50,614 nucleotides of DNA from assembly GCA_031268315.1 (NCBI GenBank), contig JAIRXK010000041.1, forward strand, positions 1 through 50,614. Direction: 5' to 3'. Below are positions 18,221 to 26,437 of this stretch, one piece after another. The notes beneath the pieces are model-generated. The model was given only the letters and a program-made list of their open reading frames with translations, searched no databases and had not been told where the DNA came from. Position numbers and translations under genes: made by a program. Each line of letters begins with the position of its first letter. Position 1 is the stretch's first letter. The DNA comes from Puniceicoccales bacterium (GTDB taxonomy: Bacteria; Verrucomicrobiota; Verrucomicrobiia; Opitutales; JAIRLM01).

Positions 18221-18296
18221 TGGCGAGGGAAGAGGGACTCGAACCCTCGACCTTTGGCTTAGAAGGCCACTGCTCTATCCGCTGAGCTACTCCCCC
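18221..18296 (-). tRNA. tRNA-Arg (anticodon TCT)
   Basis: 76 nt on the minus strand. The acceptor stem GGGGGAG pairs with TTCCCTC through G-U pairs, followed by discriminator G and an encoded CCA. The D arm contains AGCTCAGCGGATAGAGC, the anticodon loop is CTTCTAA with TCT at positions 34-36, and the T arm is GAGGG-TTCGAGT-CCCTC. The anticodon stem has one mismatch at its outer pair. TCT reads AGA and AGG. The gene stands alone between the exporter gene and ftsY. Confidence 0.95.
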
Positions 18297-18386
18297 GCGC
18301 CATTGAGAGGAATCTCAAAAAAATATTTGCCAGGCAAGGCAAAAATTTTTGTTGCATGATCGTCAGCGGTTGCATGCAATTTGCCA

Positions 18387-19292
18387 ATGGTGTTAAGATT
18401 TTTTAAGAAAACAGCACAGACAATTTCAAAGGGCATTTTGCGCTTTGCCGGGGGCATCTTTCCCCATGCGACCATTTCAATCGATGACTTAGATAGCATT
18501 GAAGTGGCCCTGTATCGGGCTGACTTCGGTCGGGAAACGGTGGAAATTATCCTTGGAGAAATCCGCGCCGCCTATCGAAGCGAACGGGAACTTCGCCGCC
18601 AGGAGGTCGTTGCCATTGCCCAGCACGTGCTGCGGAGGCAAATGGAGGGCTGCGAAGGAAGGCTAACGCTGGGACAATGCCCCGAAGTCATTTGCCTAAT
18701 TGGATCCAATGGCTCGGGAAAAACAACCACCGTGGCAAAGCTCGCCCACCGCATGGTGTCCGCTGGCCATTCCGTCCTCATTGGTGCCTGCGACACGTTC
18801 CGCGCGGCGGCCCATGAGCAGATGAAAATTTGGGCAAAGCGGCTTTCCATTGAGATGGTTGGGAGCAAAACTGCCTCCGATGGGTCATCCGTTGCCTACG
18901 ATGCCGTCAGCGCAGCCATCGCCCGGAAAAAAGACGTGGTGATCCTGGACACGGCTGGGCGACTTCACAATCGTAGTCTACTCATGGAGGAATTGGCAAA
19001 GATGCGGAGAATTCTCGGAAAGAAAATGGCCGAATCGCAGGTCCACGGACTTCTCATAGTCGACGGCAATAGCGGCAATAATTCCATCGAACAGGCAAAG
19101 GCATTCGGTGAGGTATTTCCGCTGGAAGGCGTTGCTATTACTAAATTGGATGGAACGAGTCGTGGCGGAGCGCTGGTCGGAATTTACCGGCAATTGCACA
19201 TCCCCATACACTACGTTGGCATCGGCGAGGGCATTGAGGATCTCATTCCATTCTCGCTGGAGGAATACCTGCAATCACTCTTTGTCGGTTGA
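18387..19292 (+). CDS. ftsY: Signal recognition particle receptor FtsY
   Basis: 301 residues from ATG 18387 (an in-frame TTG lies at 18381). It is the membrane-bound SRP receptor GTPase that docks ribosome-SRP complexes at the translocon. It has an N domain (about residues 1-95) and a G domain with P-loop GSNGSGKTTT, the insertion-box region DTFRAAA, G3 DTAGR, the guanine motif TKLDGTSRGG and a closing GIGEGIEDLIPF. The acidic A domain is absent, as in many short FtsY proteins; the basic start (VLRFFKKTAQ) is likely to bind lipid. The 3' end overlaps the convergent ligA by 18 bp. Confidence 0.97.
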   Translation: MVLRFFKKTAQTISKGILRFAGGIFPHATISIDDLDSIEVALYRADFGRETVEIILGEIRAAYRSERELRRQEVVAIAQHVLRRQMEGCEGRLTLGQCPEVICLIGSNGSGKTTTVAKLAHRMVSAGHSVLIGACDTFRAAAHEQMKIWAKRLSIEMVGSKTASDGSSVAYDAVSAAIARKKDVVILDTAGRLHNRSLLMEELAKMRRILGKKMAESQVHGLLIVDGNSGNNSIEQAKAFGEVFPLEGVAITKLDGTSRGGALVGIYRQLHIPIHYVGIGEGIEDLIPFSLEEYLQSLFVG

Positions 19293-21356
19293 CTCGGAAA
19301 GGAGCCGATGCAGATGGGCCTCGTCCACCGTTTCCACCCCAAGCCGCCTTGCCTCGACCAGCTTTCCACCCGCCCCTGCGCCAACGATTAGGCCGTGAAT
19401 ATTTTTAGAAACGGCGCTGCGCACTGTTCCCCCGCGCCGTTCAATTTCCTCCCGCAGCTCTTCCCGGGTAAATGCTTGGAAACTTCCGGTGATGACAAAG
19501 CTTTTGCCGGAAAAGGGCGAAGGGGCGCGGATTTCACTGGGATCCGTTGCATTTCCCATGGAAACGCCAAGGGACGCCAATTCGTCAATCAATTGCCGGT
19601 TGGAATCGCTGCGAAAAAATGAGGTGATACTTTCCGCAATGGTGCCGCCAATGGTGTCACAGTTCTGCAGATTTTCCAAAGTTGCACCCATAATCATCTC
19701 CATGGTTGGCCACTTTTTTTCCAGCAATTTTGCCACCTGTGCGCCCACGTGGGGAATTCCAAGTCCGTGGAGCAGGCGCCAGAGGGGCCGTTCCTTGCTC
19801 GCTTCAATTGCCAGGAGGAGGCCCTGGACCGATTTTTTCCCGAGCTTTGGAAAATTTTCCAGCGGAGCGGCATGGAGGCGGTAGATGTCGCTGAAGCGGT
19901 CAAGCAAACCGGCCCCGTGGAATAGGGCAATGCGCTGCCCTCCCAGGGAGTGAATGTCCATGGCACCCTTGGACGCAAAATGCTCCAGGCGGCGAATAAT
20001 TTGCGGAGGACAATTGGGATTAATGCACCGCCAGGCCACCTCTCCATCGAATCGGTAGAGGGGTTCTTCGCAGGCCGGACAGTGGGATGGATAGATAAAC
20101 GGTTGGCTACTGTCCGGCCGAAGATGCACGTCGACGGCAACGATGGCTGGAATGACTTCGCCGGCCTTTTCCACGGTGACCGTGTCCCCTTCGCGGATGT
20201 CGTGGCGAGCAATTTCGTCGCCATTGTGGAGGGTGGCCCGCTGAATGGTCGATCCGGCCAATTCCACCGGTTCCAAATGGGCAACGGGTGCGACGATGCC
20301 GGTGCGACCAACCTGCAGTTTGATGGCAAGCAGACGGGTGGTTGCCCGATCCGGGGCATATTTATAGGCAATGGCCCACCGCGGCGCCGATGCGATGGAC
20401 CCCAGGCGATCGCGGTGAACGTGCCCATTGACTTTGATGACTGCTCCGTCGATGGCAAAGGCGTAGCGGCTTCGCCCTTCCCTGCAGCGCACAATTGCAT
20501 CCCACACGGCGCCATCTCCATCGGCCAGCCAATGGCCATTGGTTGGAATTCCTAGGGATGCAATGGCCCCTAGGACAGCCACGTGGTCCGGAAAATTTTC
20601 GCCGTAGATGCCCATTTCGTAGGCAATAAATTGCAGATGCCGTTCCCTTGCCCGGTCTGGGTTTAGCAGTTTTAGACTTCCGGCGGCAAGATTGCGCGCA
20701 TTGGCAAATGGGTCCAATCCGTCCCGGCTACGTCCCTCGTTAATGCGGGCGAAATCTTCCAAGGAAATGTAGATTTCTCCGCGAACTTCCAGCGGGGCAA
20801 TATGGGGAATTTCCTTCGGTAAATTTTCAATGTTGAGCACATTTCGCGTGACATCGTCCCCCTCCACGCCGTTTCCTCTAGTGATGGCGTGGCGCAGGCG
20901 TCCACCGTCGTAGATGAGTGAAATTGCCAGTCCATCGACTTTGGGCTCCACGGCAAATGTTACCGAATCGCCGACGCAATTGCGGACATTGCGGATGAAT
21001 GCAGAAACATCCTCCCGGCCATAGGTGTTGGACAGGCTCAGCATGGGAATGCGATGTTGCATCTTGGAAAATCCACGCCTCCGATCGTCGCCGATGGGAG
21101 ATTGCTGCGAATGGATGATCCACCGAGGATGCGCCGCGAGCATCGTTTCCCATTCGGCCTTCAACTGGTCGTAGGTAAAATCAGAAATTTCCGGCGCATT
21201 TTCGCCGTAGTAGAGCCCATTGTGTCGAGTAATTTCTCTGTCAATGGACAAAAATTTTTCCAGCGCATCTTTGCCCCCAGCATCTCCGTGGCCGTCTCCG
21301 AATATTTCTCTTTCCATTGTGGGAGCATTGGGCTCAAATTGGCGGTGACAATCCAT
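19275..21356 (-). CDS. ligA: NAD-dependent DNA ligase
   Basis: 693 residues from MDCHRQFEPNAPT at 21356; the frame is open to 21440. It seals nicks in replication and repair using NAD+. The adenylation domain has EPKVDGLAISL with the catalytic Lys, TRGNGVEGDDVT and VRGEIY. An OB fold follows (VGRTGIVAPVAHLEPV), then a Cys4 zinc finger (CPACEEPLYRF and CINPNC), helix-hairpin-helix repeats and a C-terminal BRCT domain starting at FSGKSFVITGSF. All expected domains are present and the length is normal. It is divergent from pfp and convergent with ftsY. Confidence 0.97.
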   Translation of the reverse strand: MDCHRQFEPNAPTMEREIFGDGHGDAGGKDALEKFLSIDREITRHNGLYYGENAPEISDFTYDQLKAEWETMLAAHPRWIIHSQQSPIGDDRRRGFSKMQHRIPMLSLSNTYGREDVSAFIRNVRNCVGDSVTFAVEPKVDGLAISLIYDGGRLRHAITRGNGVEGDDVTRNVLNIENLPKEIPHIAPLEVRGEIYISLEDFARINEGRSRDGLDPFANARNLAAGSLKLLNPDRARERHLQFIAYEMGIYGENFPDHVAVLGAIASLGIPTNGHWLADGDGAVWDAIVRCREGRSRYAFAIDGAVIKVNGHVHRDRLGSIASAPRWAIAYKYAPDRATTRLLAIKLQVGRTGIVAPVAHLEPVELAGSTIQRATLHNGDEIARHDIREGDTVTVEKAGEVIPAIVAVDVHLRPDSSQPFIYPSHCPACEEPLYRFDGEVAWRCINPNCPPQIIRRLEHFASKGAMDIHSLGGQRIALFHGAGLLDRFSDIYRLHAAPLENFPKLGKKSVQGLLLAIEASKERPLWRLLHGLGIPHVGAQVAKLLEKKWPTMEMIMGATLENLQNCDTIGGTIAESITSFFRSDSNRQLIDELASLGVSMGNATDPSEIRAPSPFSGKSFVITGSFQAFTREELREEIERRGGTVRSAVSKNIHGLIVGAGAGGKLVEARRLGVETVDEAHLHRLLSESTDKE

Positions 21357-21460
21357 AATTATTGGCAAATTTTTCCAAAAAAATCGACGGATGGGCAAAA
21401 TCTTTCCACGGCGGCAAAAAAAACGTTGGAAAGTCTGCATTTTTTACATTCAATGGCCCG

Positions 21461-22672
21461 ATGGCAATTAAGCGCGTTGGAATTTTGACTGCGGGTGGTC
21501 TGGCGCCGTGCCTATCCGCGTCCATTGCAAACCTCATTCTTGAATACACCAAGGAAGCTCCCCAGGTGGAAATCATTTTCTACCGCTACGGCTACGCGGG
21601 AGTTCTTCTCGGAGACTCCTTTTCGATCGGCGGTGACATGCGGATGCAGGCCCAGCGACTGCTCCGATTTGGCGGCAGTGCCATCGGCAATAGCAGAGTA
21701 AAGCTGACCAATGGAAAGGACTGCGAAAAGCGGGGACTGATTCGCCGGGGAGAGGATCCGCAAATAGTTGCAGCAGAACAACTTAGACGAGATTGCATCG
21801 ATGTTTTGCACACCATTGGCGGCGACGATACCAACTCCGTCGCTGCCCAATTGTCCCTCTACTTGCAGAGCAATGGCTATTCCATGGCAGTGATTGGATT
21901 GCCAAAGACGGTGGACAATGACATAGTTCCGATCGTGCAGACCCTCGGCGCAGACACGGCAGCAACGGAAGGTGCCCGTTTCTTTTCCAATGTGGTCAAT
22001 GAATGCACAACGAGCCCGCGCATGCTCATCGTCCATGAGATCATGGGCCGCCACAGTGGATGGCTCACCTATGCCACGGCTCGGGCCTATCGCCGGTGGT
22101 TGGAAAAGCAGGAATTTTTGCCATCCATTGGCCTGGACAGGCGTCGTTGGGATATTCACGGCCTCTACATTCCCGAATGTCCCATCAATTTTGCCGAAGA
22201 AATCGAGCGGCTGCGCCACGTGATGGAAACGGTTGGAAATGTCAATGTCTTTGTGAGCGAGGGGGCGGGGGTTGACATCATTCTCGATGAAATGCGCGAA
22301 TCGGGAAAGGAAGTCCCCATTGACGCATTCGGCCATGTCAAATTGGACCTCATCAATGCCGGCCAATGGTTTGGCGAACATCTGTCCGATGGAATTGGCG
22401 GCCAAAAGCTTTTAGTACAAAAAAGCGGCTACTTTGCCCGATCGGCACCGCCCAACTCCTTTGATCTGGAGCTCATCCGTGAGACGGCGAAGCTTGCCGT
22501 GTTCCATGGCCTGCGTGGCCAAAGCGGCCTGGTGGGAAAGGATGAAAAGTGCGGGGAAAAAATGTCCCTCATCGACTTTGCGCGGATCAGCGGCGGGCGA
22601 GCTTTCAACGCAAATGACAGCGAATTTCAACGGTTTCTAGGGGAAATAACCGCCATCGGGTCGATCCAATGA
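21461..22672 (+). CDS. pfp: PPi-dependent 6-phosphofructokinase
   Basis: 403 residues from MAIKRVGILTAGG at 21461. The frame opens further upstream, but the N-terminal GILTAGGxAP motif sets the start. It phosphorylates fructose 6-phosphate with pyrophosphate, reversibly, in glycolysis and gluconeogenesis. Visible motifs are GGDDTN (the second Asp in place of Gly, typical of the PPi type), PKTVDND (the Lys found in PPi enzymes), MGRHSGWL and PECPINF. Using PPi spares ATP, which fits the PFOR gene nearby and an anaerobic life. ATP-type activity is not expected given GGDD. Confidence 0.92.
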   Translation: MAIKRVGILTAGGLAPCLSASIANLILEYTKEAPQVEIIFYRYGYAGVLLGDSFSIGGDMRMQAQRLLRFGGSAIGNSRVKLTNGKDCEKRGLIRRGEDPQIVAAEQLRRDCIDVLHTIGGDDTNSVAAQLSLYLQSNGYSMAVIGLPKTVDNDIVPIVQTLGADTAATEGARFFSNVVNECTTSPRMLIVHEIMGRHSGWLTYATARAYRRWLEKQEFLPSIGLDRRRWDIHGLYIPECPINFAEEIERLRHVMETVGNVNVFVSEGAGVDIILDEMRESGKEVPIDAFGHVKLDLINAGQWFGEHLSDGIGGQKLLVQKSGYFARSAPPNSFDLELIRETAKLAVFHGLRGQSGLVGKDEKCGEKMSLIDFARISGGRAFNANDSEFQRFLGEITAIGSIQ

Positions 22673-22736
22673 ATTACAATTTTCATCTCCTTTTTCGCCG
22701 GAGGTCGAGTCGTAGAAAAGTTTTTCCATTTTTTCA

Positions 22737-22793
22737 TTGACATCCGAGCACCATTCCCTATGCCACGACGCAACCATCCAGAAAGGTTAAAAA
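22737..22793 (+). promoter_or_regulatory. Promoter and ribosome site of the helical-repeat gene
   Basis: TTGACA (22737-22742), 16-bp spacer, TATGCC (22759-22764), then a 29-nt leader with AGAAAGG before the ATG. It differs from the other effector promoters by having a real leader. Confidence 0.5.
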
Positions 22794-24548
22794 ATGAGCA
22801 TTGAAAGTAAAAATTTTTATGACCCTACTTTTGGGCAAACCATTCTTCACGTGGAGGATCATGGGGAACAGCCCCTCTGTGCCATTGGCTGTGGACTGTC
22901 CGACTTTGCGCAGTGCTTGAAGTCAACGACAAATGACGATGAATCGGGAATAATTGACACATCGGAAGTAGCCCACGAAGGAAAAGACCTAAATTTTATG
23001 GTGGAAATTTTGGAAAAAATGCAGCCTAATGAGGCGGCAGGAATTCTGCGATACCTGCACTGGAAAGGAGTTCGGGAAATAATATCGTCGATGCAAAATC
23101 CTGAAACCTTAGCGATAATTTTTGCGCACATGAACCCTTCGATGGAGGCGGAAATTTTACTATTCATGCCCCACCTAGCTAATCTCGTACTATGTCATAC
23201 ACCGTCTGAAAAAATCGCAAAAATTAGACAAATTGCGGGCAAATACGGCGAAAAGATCGATTTCGACAGCTTCCTTACTCGGGAAGCAGTTGCATCTAGT
23301 GAAGAGGCAAACGGGAGAGAGCATGGAAAAAATGAAGAGCGTCAGGAAGGGAGAAGAAATGGAGAAGAAGATTTCAATTTTGCAGTAAATATCCTCGAAA
23401 ATATGGATCTCAACTGTGCAGTGGAAATTCTAAGGTGGACCACGAAAAAAAATGCAATGGAAATCATCCAATGCATGTCCAACAATGCCTTTGCTGCGAA
23501 AATTCTTCTGGCCATGGAAAATTTAATAGATGGCGAAATGATCTGCTGGATATGTTTGGAAAAGACAAAAGATATTTTGCTGCATGTGGAATCGTTTGCA
23601 AAAAGAGCAGAAATTTTGCTCAGCATGAATGACAGCTTTGCCGCAGCAAATATTCTCATTTTGATGGACTATTTGCATGTAACATGCACTCTCGAGCACA
23701 TGCATCCCAACAAAGCAATGGAGATCTTGATGTGTTTTAATCAAGATACCGCACTGATAATTTTGGGCGGGATGGATCCCCAATTTACGACGCAGATTCT
23801 AGAATGTACGACTGCCAAACAGCGTGAAAAAATATCCATGCTCATGCGTAGCATTGCCACCGCCAGTGCGGTTAGAGATCAAGATTATTCTTCGTCAGAT
23901 TGCACGCCGACCTGTGCATTTCAAGCGATTGCACAGCAGAATATATCTTGGGAAAATGTGGTACAAGAATTATGTAATTCAGAGAATTGGGAAGCGATTA
24001 CGCAAATTCTATGGCTAATGCCTCCGGAAAAGGCAGCAAATATTCTATTGGAAATAAATTGCTTCGAAGTAATGGACACCGTTGCTTTAGGCATGAAAGA
24101 TGATATTGCAACGGTGAAAATTCTTCTATCCATGGGGTTTGCATGGACGGCAGCATACCTGACGCGCCGGCGGTCCGAAGAAGCGGTTACTATTTTAAAA
24201 CACATGAATGCCTTCGCCGTGACTGAAGTGCTGACGAGCATGGACTTTCTTAAATTTGTAAACATTTTACAATGTATGGATCCCAAAGATGCGCAGGCCA
24301 TCCTATGGCGAGCGGTCCCAATGAAAACAGTGGCAATGGCTCTGATGGCCATGGACAATTGCAAATTCGCAGCGGCAATTTGCTTACAGGGAAGATCCTT
24401 TAACATATCCCTAGCCCTATGCCTAATGCCAGTGGAAAAAGTAAACGAAATTTTAGCGCTCATGCCGAAGGAAGCGAGGGAAGAAATGAAAGTGGAACTG
24501 GCGCGATGGCCGGCGGCGGAAGATAATTTGGATGCCCCTCAGGGCTAG
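22794..24548 (+). CDS. MgtE-N-like helical-repeat protein, effector candidate
   Basis: 584 residues made largely of short helical units such as LEKMQPNEAAGILRYL, ILENMDLNCAVEILRW, LEHMHPNKAMEILMCF, LWLMPPEKAANILLEI and LQCMDPKDAQAILWRA, spaced about 30-35 residues apart. These resemble the superhelical N-domain repeats of MgtE transporters (L-x-x-M-x-P-x-x-A-A-x-I-L), but there is no CBS or membrane domain, so this is a free-standing solenoid. A charged linker (residues about 175-200) splits it in two, and a Cys/Ser-rich linker is near residue 380. Many Met and Cys residues are present. It probably binds other proteins. A related repeat style occurs in the decayed gene 14581-16173. The role is unknown. 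Confidence 0.65.
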   Translation: MSIESKNFYDPTFGQTILHVEDHGEQPLCAIGCGLSDFAQCLKSTTNDDESGIIDTSEVAHEGKDLNFMVEILEKMQPNEAAGILRYLHWKGVREIISSMQNPETLAIIFAHMNPSMEAEILLFMPHLANLVLCHTPSEKIAKIRQIAGKYGEKIDFDSFLTREAVASSEEANGREHGKNEERQEGRRNGEEDFNFAVNILENMDLNCAVEILRWTTKKNAMEIIQCMSNNAFAAKILLAMENLIDGEMICWICLEKTKDILLHVESFAKRAEILLSMNDSFAAANILILMDYLHVTCTLEHMHPNKAMEILMCFNQDTALIILGGMDPQFTTQILECTTAKQREKISMLMRSIATASAVRDQDYSSSDCTPTCAFQAIAQQNISWENVVQELCNSENWEAITQILWLMPPEKAANILLEINCFEVMDTVALGMKDDIATVKILLSMGFAWTAAYLTRRRSEEAVTILKHMNAFAVTEVLTSMDFLKFVNILQCMDPKDAQAILWRAVPMKTVAMALMAMDNCKFAAAICLQGRSFNISLALCLMPVEKVNEILALMPKEAREEMKVELARWPAAEDNLDAPQG

Positions 24549-24577
24549 GCGCCCATGCTGGGGTAGGTCCGGGCGCC
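24548..24577 (+). terminator. Hairpin after the helical-repeat gene
   Basis: GGCGCCC (24548-24554) and GGGCGCC (24571-24577) form a perfect 7-bp stem with a 16-nt loop, starting at the stop codon. There is no T tract, so it may be a Rho-independent terminator of poor form or an RNA-stabilising end. Confidence 0.45.
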
Positions 24578-24880
24578 GAATAGGGCAGAGGACGTGGCTA
24601 GGAAATCTTTTCACACGAATCGCAAAATTCTCGAAAATTTTTTGGTGAAAAATTTTTCCTGGCCGCAAAAATCGTTGCGAAGCAAAAAGTTGGCCTACCG
24701 ATGTCGGCAAAAGGCTTCAGGAAAGATGGGAAACATCAATCCCTGAAATTGACTACGCTTCTCTTCTACATCGACAACGGATGCAAGAAAAAAAATGGGG
24801 GCCGTGCCGCGGGAATGCGGGCGTTCGAGTAAACTTTTTCCCAGCGAAATTATAATGATCCACGTATGATTTATGCACGC
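24578..24880. other. Gap without a recognisable gene
   Basis: About 300 bp between the helical-repeat gene and the IS remnant. Short frames exist on both strands but none has a plausible start, composition or family match. Decayed transposase sequence may extend into it from the right. Confidence 0.5.
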
Positions 24881-25185
24881 AATCAACACCTTTGCCCATT
24901 TGAGAGGATGTGCACTAGTAGGGAGCACAAGGTTTTTGGCAACATGGCTCGGTGGGCATACCCTTTTCTACCGGTGCAAAATTCGGACTAAAAATACACC
25001 TCGTGGTGGATAGCAAGCAGGAGATTAGAAATTTTGTCCTGGCACTTGAAAGTATGCACGATGTCAGCTGCGCCGAAGAAGTGCTCAAAAATTTTCAAGG
25101 GACCGTCATCGGCGACAAATTTAGGATGCTAAAACCAGGCAGGAAATTTTGCGATTCGCGTTTAATGATACCATTCGGAGCTTAA
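24881..25185 (+). pseudogene. IS982-like transposase remnant
   Basis: The frame CTSREHKVFGNMARW (about 24911-24955) continues after a one-base shift as GIPFSTGAKFGLKIHLVVD, then KQEIRNFVLALESMHD and FQGTVIGDK (24952-25160). The order H-K-V-F, G-x-K-x-H-L-V-V-D, N-F-x-L and G-D-K fits the catalytic core of IS982-type DDE transposases; IS5-like elements are the alternative. Only the central part is present, it is frameshifted, and I saw no terminal inverted repeats. It is the only transposase trace in the window. Confidence 0.7.
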
Positions 25186-26044
25186 AAGCGTCCACGAAAT
25201 GCAAACATCTTTCGATATTCCATTACTTTTTTCCCCCCCGCGGTGCTTGGATCACATTGCGAAAAATCGAAAAATTTTGCCACCAATTCCTTTAATCTCC
25301 GCCATGGAATGGCCAAAAACTGAAACACCCGGCGCCTGCCTTTTTTTTCCGCTGCCTGTCGTCTAATTTCCGCCGCATCTGCATCCGCTCGCTGTCTAAT
25401 TGCCGCTTGCAATTCGGGCGGAACGCTATTTATTTTGGCTTCATCTGGGATTTCGTGGGAAATTTTTTTGATTTTTGAATTTTCCTCACCGTCTACAGCG
25501 ATTGATTTCCTGCACTTTTTTTCTTTTTCCCCTGATTTATTTCCCTAACCAAATCCGAAAATTCAGGCATTTTTCCCGACTTTATTTCATCGATGGCAGC
25601 CCGCAATTTATCAATTTTATTATAGAAATAACCGAGATTTTCTTCAGTCTCGGTTTCCGGCTGAAAATTTCGCCTGGTCTCGGGATTCGTTATTTGCTGC
25701 GCCCTTTCCGCATTTCGCCCGCCAATGTAAGAAATTTCTCTCTCCGCATTGCAGTGAACAATCATTTCAGCTTTCTGAAGAAAGCGGCCTCTGTCCTGCG
25801 CGTCTTCGAGCCATTTCTTAATGGAATCTCGCAAAACCGGACAAATCTTCACCCACGTCGCAATATTAGTTTTGGAATCGTCATCGACCGGCGAATTCAG
25901 ATTTCTATAGGGACCAAGGTCATATGAATACGACCGGTTCTTAATTCAGAGGCTTGCCTCAGATACCTGGGAATCCGCTTTATCGCTTACTTCCGATGAT
26001 TTATCGGATTTTGAAGAACTAGTTTTGAACATTTCATCGGACAT
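25182..26044 (-). pseudogene. Broken gene for a charged, coiled protein
   Basis: Starts MSDEMFKTSSSKSDKSS at 26044, with GGAGGT 5 bp before the ATG. In frame, a TGA at 25946-25948 interrupts it; reading continues as IKNRSYSYDLGPYRNLN and LEDAQDRGRFLQKAEM to about 25530. There, a run of T/C-rich sequence needs a one-base shift to join the second half (EKEKKCRKSIAVDG, then RRVFQFLAIPWRRLKELV), which ends at 25182. The rebuilt product is about 285 residues: Ser/Lys-rich start, charged helical middle, basic end. I do not recognise it. It abuts the IS remnant, and its upstream signals are like those of effector-type genes. Confidence 0.6.
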
Positions 26045-26080
26045 ACGACCTCCATATACGACGAATGCTCCGCCTTGTAA
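26045..26080 (-). promoter_or_regulatory. Promoter of the broken gene
   Basis: Minus strand TTACAA (26075-26080), 16-bp spacer, TATATG (26053-26058), then 8 bp to the ATG, with GGAGGT between. Confidence 0.5.
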
Positions 26081-26437
26081 AAATTTTTACACTTTGCAAG
26101 AAAAAATTATTCGATCGCATCATTCCAGACCCAAGACTAATTGCCAGTATTGCAACGGCGATTACCGCTTTGACAGAGGCCCAAACGCGAAAACGTGGAA
26201 AATCTTCTCCGGCTAATTTTTTAGTTTTTGATTAAAATTTTCAATGCGATGATGGCGAGTTTTTAATTAACTTCTTTCCGCCAGCCAATTACCAGAAGGT
26301 CGTTACTGCCATAAAATAAGACATGGATAATAAAAAAAAACGGGCATTAAAACTCAGCTGCCGACCGTCACCGGTCAAAAATCCGCCGCCACAAACAACC
26401 TGCCTAAAGAATAGCAGCAAACGGCGGCGATGAAATG
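26081..26437. other. AT-rich gap without a recognisable gene
   Basis: About 360 bp between the broken gene's promoter and the end of the NEL-like gene. I see no convincing frame, RNA gene or repeat here. Confidence 0.55.
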
